Of a DNA stretch of 64,000 bases, positions 61,740 to 64,000 are shown in pieces. The translations under genes and the position numbers were made by a program. A model generated the notes under the pieces. The model was not told the DNA's origin, did not search any database, and saw only the letters and a program-made list of their open reading frames with translations. The DNA comes from Algoriphagus aquimarinus (lineage in GTDB: Bacteria; Bacteroidota; Bacteroidia; Cytophagales; Cyclobacteriaceae): the NCBI RefSeq assembly GCF_900112005.1, contig NZ_FOKK01000008.1:42523-106522 (forward strand). Direction: 5' to 3'. The number at the start of each line of letters is the position of its first letter. Within the stretch, counting starts at the first letter, position 1.

Positions 61740-62693
61740 ATGAAATACTTAAGCTTTAAAGACGGAGATAAACTTCCGATTGTAGGATTAGGGACTTGGA
61801 AAAGTAAGACTGGAGAAGTTAGTCAGGCCGTTTACTGGGCTATTGAGGCTGGCTATAGACATATAGATTGTGCGGCAGTTTATCAGAATGAAAATGAAGT
61901 AGGAGAAGGCATCGCAAAGGCTATTTCTGAAGGACTAGTGAAGCGGGAGGAGCTTTTTGTGACTTCCAAGCTTTGGAATAATTCCCATAAGAAAGACCAG
62001 GTTCTTCCAGCTTTGGAGAAATCCCTTGCTGATTTGAGATTGGATTATGTGGATTTGTATTTGATTCACTGGCCGATAGCTTTTAAGGCAGAAGTTGGAT
62101 TTCCAAACAGCAGAGAGGACTTTTATACCTATGATGAAGTGTCTATTTCTGAAACTTGGAAAGGTATGCAGGACTTAAAAGAAAAGGGCCTTGCAAAGCA
62201 TATTGGTGTTTCCAATTTCAACCAGAACAAGCTCAATGAATTGTTTGAGGTAGGTGGCCAAAAGCCGGAAATGAATCAAGTAGAAATGCAACCTTATCTT
62301 CCTCAAAGAGGATTGGTTGAATTTTGTGCTGAACATGGAATATTAATGACGGCATATTCACCTTTGGGATCCCCTGATTCTAGAGCTGAAAAACATGAAA
62401 ACGATCCGAAGTTGTTGGTAGATCCAGTAGTTAAGGAGATTGCAAATAAGCATAAAGTAGGAGCAGGTCAGGTTCTTATTGCTTGGTCTATTGCCAGAGA
62501 TATTGCAGTGATTCCAAAGTCGGTAAACCAAGAGCGAATTATTGGCAACTTGGCAGCTACTGAAGTGAAGCTAGATGAGCACGATATGATGCAATTACGC
62601 GATATTGGAATTAATCACCGATTTATTGATGGCTCTTTCTTTACCGGAGATAACAGTCCTTACGAACCTTCAGATTTGTTCGATCAAGAATAG
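61740..62693 (+). CDS. Aldo/keto reductase
   Basis: A 317-residue NADPH-dependent TIM-barrel reductase. Family marks are GYRHIDCAAVYQNENEVG with catalytic Asp and Tyr (about 39-57), SKLWNNSH with Lys, LRLDYVDLYLIHWP with His, KHIGVSNFN, and the cofactor region IPKSVNQERIIGNLAA (about 258). It reduces aldehydes or sugar ketones to alcohols. Single gene, ended by a terminator shared with the convergent TrpF-like gene. Confidence 0.94.
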   Translation: MKYLSFKDGDKLPIVGLGTWKSKTGEVSQAVYWAIEAGYRHIDCAAVYQNENEVGEGIAKAISEGLVKREELFVTSKLWNNSHKKDQVLPALEKSLADLRLDYVDLYLIHWPIAFKAEVGFPNSREDFYTYDEVSISETWKGMQDLKEKGLAKHIGVSNFNQNKLNELFEVGGQKPEMNQVEMQPYLPQRGLVEFCAEHGILMTAYSPLGSPDSRAEKHENDPKLLVDPVVKEIANKHKVGAGQVLIAWSIARDIAVIPKSVNQERIIGNLAATEVKLDEHDMMQLRDIGINHRFIDGSFFTGDNSPYEPSDLFDQE

Positions 62694-62712
62694 TTTTCAG
62701 AGTAAAACGACA

Positions 62713-62756
62713 TCAAAAAAGGCTATTGGATCAATTCCAATAGCCTTCTTACTTTT
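62713..62756. terminator. Bidirectional terminator between aldo/keto reductase and TrpF-like genes
   Basis: Arms AAGGCTATTGG (62719-62729) and CCAATAGCCTT (62737-62747) with an A-run before and T-rich sequence after, between convergent genes. Confidence 0.88.
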
Positions 62757-62772
62757 TATATATTATGAGTGC

Positions 62773-63393
62773 TTAATCCTCGACCTCTAGTGCTTCCAAA
62801 ATATCCGCAAGTTCATCAAAGTCTTTCAGTCCTGGTTTGATTTCATCTCCACCGGTAAGAGAGATACCATAGAGGTCTAACTTTTCTATTAACTCTAGAA
62901 CATTCTGAGCTGTTATTCCTACACCCAAAATGACTCTGCAGTGCCCGCTGATTAGCTTAATAGCTTTTAAGTCCTCTTCATCTAACTCTTCACGGTCTGA
63001 GGTGATATGAAAAATGATTCCGGATTCATTGAGTTTCTCAGCCACTTCCTGTTCTATGTGTCTGACTTCTTGCAAATCCATCTTATAGATCAAACCATAT
63101 CCTTTGCCTTCAAACTCAACAAGAGGCTCGATTCTATCGTGTTCGATCCATTTTACACTTGGGTAATTGATCAGTGTTTCCTGAACTTCGGATACTTGGT
63201 AGGTGACGAATTCTCCAACAAATTCAAGACCGGAAACCCATCCTGTTATTTCATTAAATTGAGTAGGGGTGATGAATTTTTCTGATTCTCCTTCGAGTGA
63301 AAAGCCCAATAAATCCACATACATTCCGGAGCAATACCTAGCATCAGAGAGATTGGTGATGCCGCTTATTTTTACAAAAGTGCTTAAAGCCAT
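62773..63393 (-). CDS. Phosphoribosylanthranilate isomerase-like (TrpF-like) protein
   Basis: A 206-residue beta/alpha barrel resembling TrpF: N-terminal VKISGITNLSDARYCSGMYVDLLGF parallels the KICGIT/LGF start. Near the C terminus, VILGVGITAQNVLELI and SLTGGDEIKPGLKDF parallel the phosphate-binding glycine loop and the final KD of TrpF. The first catalytic Cys (KICG) is Ser here, and the GGTGK segment that carries the second site is not recognisable, so tryptophan-pathway activity is doubtful. No trp genes are nearby. Probably a divergent paralogue with another role. Confidence 0.72.
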   Translation of the reverse strand: MALSTFVKISGITNLSDARYCSGMYVDLLGFSLEGESEKFITPTQFNEITGWVSGLEFVGEFVTYQVSEVQETLINYPSVKWIEHDRIEPLVEFEGKGYGLIYKMDLQEVRHIEQEVAEKLNESGIIFHITSDREELDEEDLKAIKLISGHCRVILGVGITAQNVLELIEKLDLYGISLTGGDEIKPGLKDFDELADILEALEVED

Positions 63394-63521
63394 GGTTCAA
63401 ATTTTGAATCGGCTAAGATAATCAGGATGATTGGCTAGAAAAAAGTATTTCGAAACTGTATCAATTCGTCGTTACCTGATAATTGAGAAAATCCTAGTAT
63501 TTTTAGTCATTGAAAGGCCCT

Positions 63522-64000
63522 ATGAATAAACTCCTATCCATACTTGTATTAGCAGTACTGATATTTTTCACCGCATGTGATCGGGAAATTGAAGAAGGGC
63601 AGGTGGATTTGGGCTATGATTTCCAGCCTTTGGAAATTGGCTTATTTTGGATCTATGAGGTAGATCAGACTACTCATTTTGGTGAAAATGACTCAGAACA
63701 AACGCTGTTTTTTTATAAAGATCGGATCAGGAGTATTTATACTAATGAGGAAGGAGAAGCAGTGTATATAGTGCAGCGTTCTAAATCTTCTACTAATTCA
63801 GCATGGAGTAATGTTTTGGAATACACTCTGATTCAGCGGGATCGTGGTTTGGTGAGAACCATAGAAAATCAACCATTGGTTTCCTTGGTATTTCCACCGA
63901 AAAATGGAGTAGTCTGGAACGGATATATATATAGAAATGGATCAGAAGATGAATTTGAACTTATCAGTTCGGGTAATTCTATTCGGGTGAATCAGGAGGA
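63522..64000 (+). CDS. Lipoprotein, cut by the window end
   Basis: From ATG 63522 at least 159 codons are open to the window end. The protein begins MNKLLSILVLAVLIFFTAC, a lipoprotein signal with Cys19, then DREIEEGQVDLGYDFQPLEIG and WIYEVDQTTHFGENDSEQTLF. The sequence is predicted beta-rich and has no recognisable domain in the visible part. The WIYEVD-type segment is seen in Bacteroidota surface lipoproteins of unknown function. C terminus not visible. Confidence 0.7.
   Translation, partial: MNKLLSILVLAVLIFFTACDREIEEGQVDLGYDFQPLEIGLFWIYEVDQTTHFGENDSEQTLFFYKDRIRSIYTNEEGEAVYIVQRSKSSTNSAWSNVLEYTLIQRDRGLVRTIENQPLVSLVFPPKNGVVWNGYIYRNGSEDEFELISSGNSIRVNQE

Overview
The window looks like chromosomal DNA of a marine or soil Bacteroidota, most likely of the order Cytophagales (Algoriphagus/Cyclobacteriaceae-like). 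This rests on two SusC/SusD pairs, sulfatases, many Gfo/Idh/MocA enzymes with twin-arginine leaders, DUF1080 and ThuA proteins, a DUF4301 protein, and promoters of the Bacteroidota TAnnTTTG type lying almost on top of start codons. No rRNA, tRNA, CRISPR array, prophage or intact insertion sequence was seen.

Layout. 1-5.4 kb: ADP-ribosylglycohydrolase and kinase-like genes, then an acyl-CoA dehydrogenase / acyl-CoA ligase pair. 5.6-7.7 kb: a compact, very A+T-rich island of four or five coupled genes (a 42-residue protein, a GHKL ATPase, a DUF4325 STAS-like protein, a membrane protein and a broken last ORF). 8-11.1 kb: two secreted sulfatases. 11.3-16.5 kb: UDP-xylose synthase, a sugar O-acetyltransferase and a hexuronate operon (uronate isomerase, mannonate oxidoreductase, mannonate dehydratase), with a divergent LacI-family regulator. 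18-28 kb: two SusC/SusD operons. 28.3-31.1 kb: a DUF1080-Gfo/Idh operon. 31.3-37.3 kb: a duplicated non-coding segment, an rRNA methyltransferase, DUF4301, the 5-oxoprolinase genes pxpABC and a YdeI-like gene. 37.6-44.7 kb: two histidine kinases, two receiver proteins, an NtrC-type regulator and small stress genes (lmo0937-like, a dead csbD, YtxH-like, dps). 44.9-49.6 kb: assorted metabolism. 49.9-52.8 kb: an unusual pair, a protein with ten 29-residue helical repeats and an HELTH motif followed by a caspase-fold (clan CD) protease-like protein. 53-64 kb: an FAD oxidoreductase, PhnA, a frameshifted aspartic protease, a ThuA / PmoA-like / Gfo / Gfo cluster, an aldo/keto reductase, a TrpF-like protein and a lipoprotein cut by the window end.

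How the genes work together. Four copies of CGNAANCGWTTNCG occur upstream of uxaC/lacI, both susCD operons and the DUF1080-Gfo operon. They suggest that the LacI-family protein at 16.7 kb coordinates glycan uptake with hexuronate catabolism. The sulfatases and the 3-keto-sugar-type enzymes fit the same theme of degrading sulfated, uronate-containing glycans, although the substrate cannot be read from the sequence. The two regions most likely to hold undescribed biology are the A+T-rich GHKL/DUF4325 cassette and the 29-residue-repeat/caspase-like pair.
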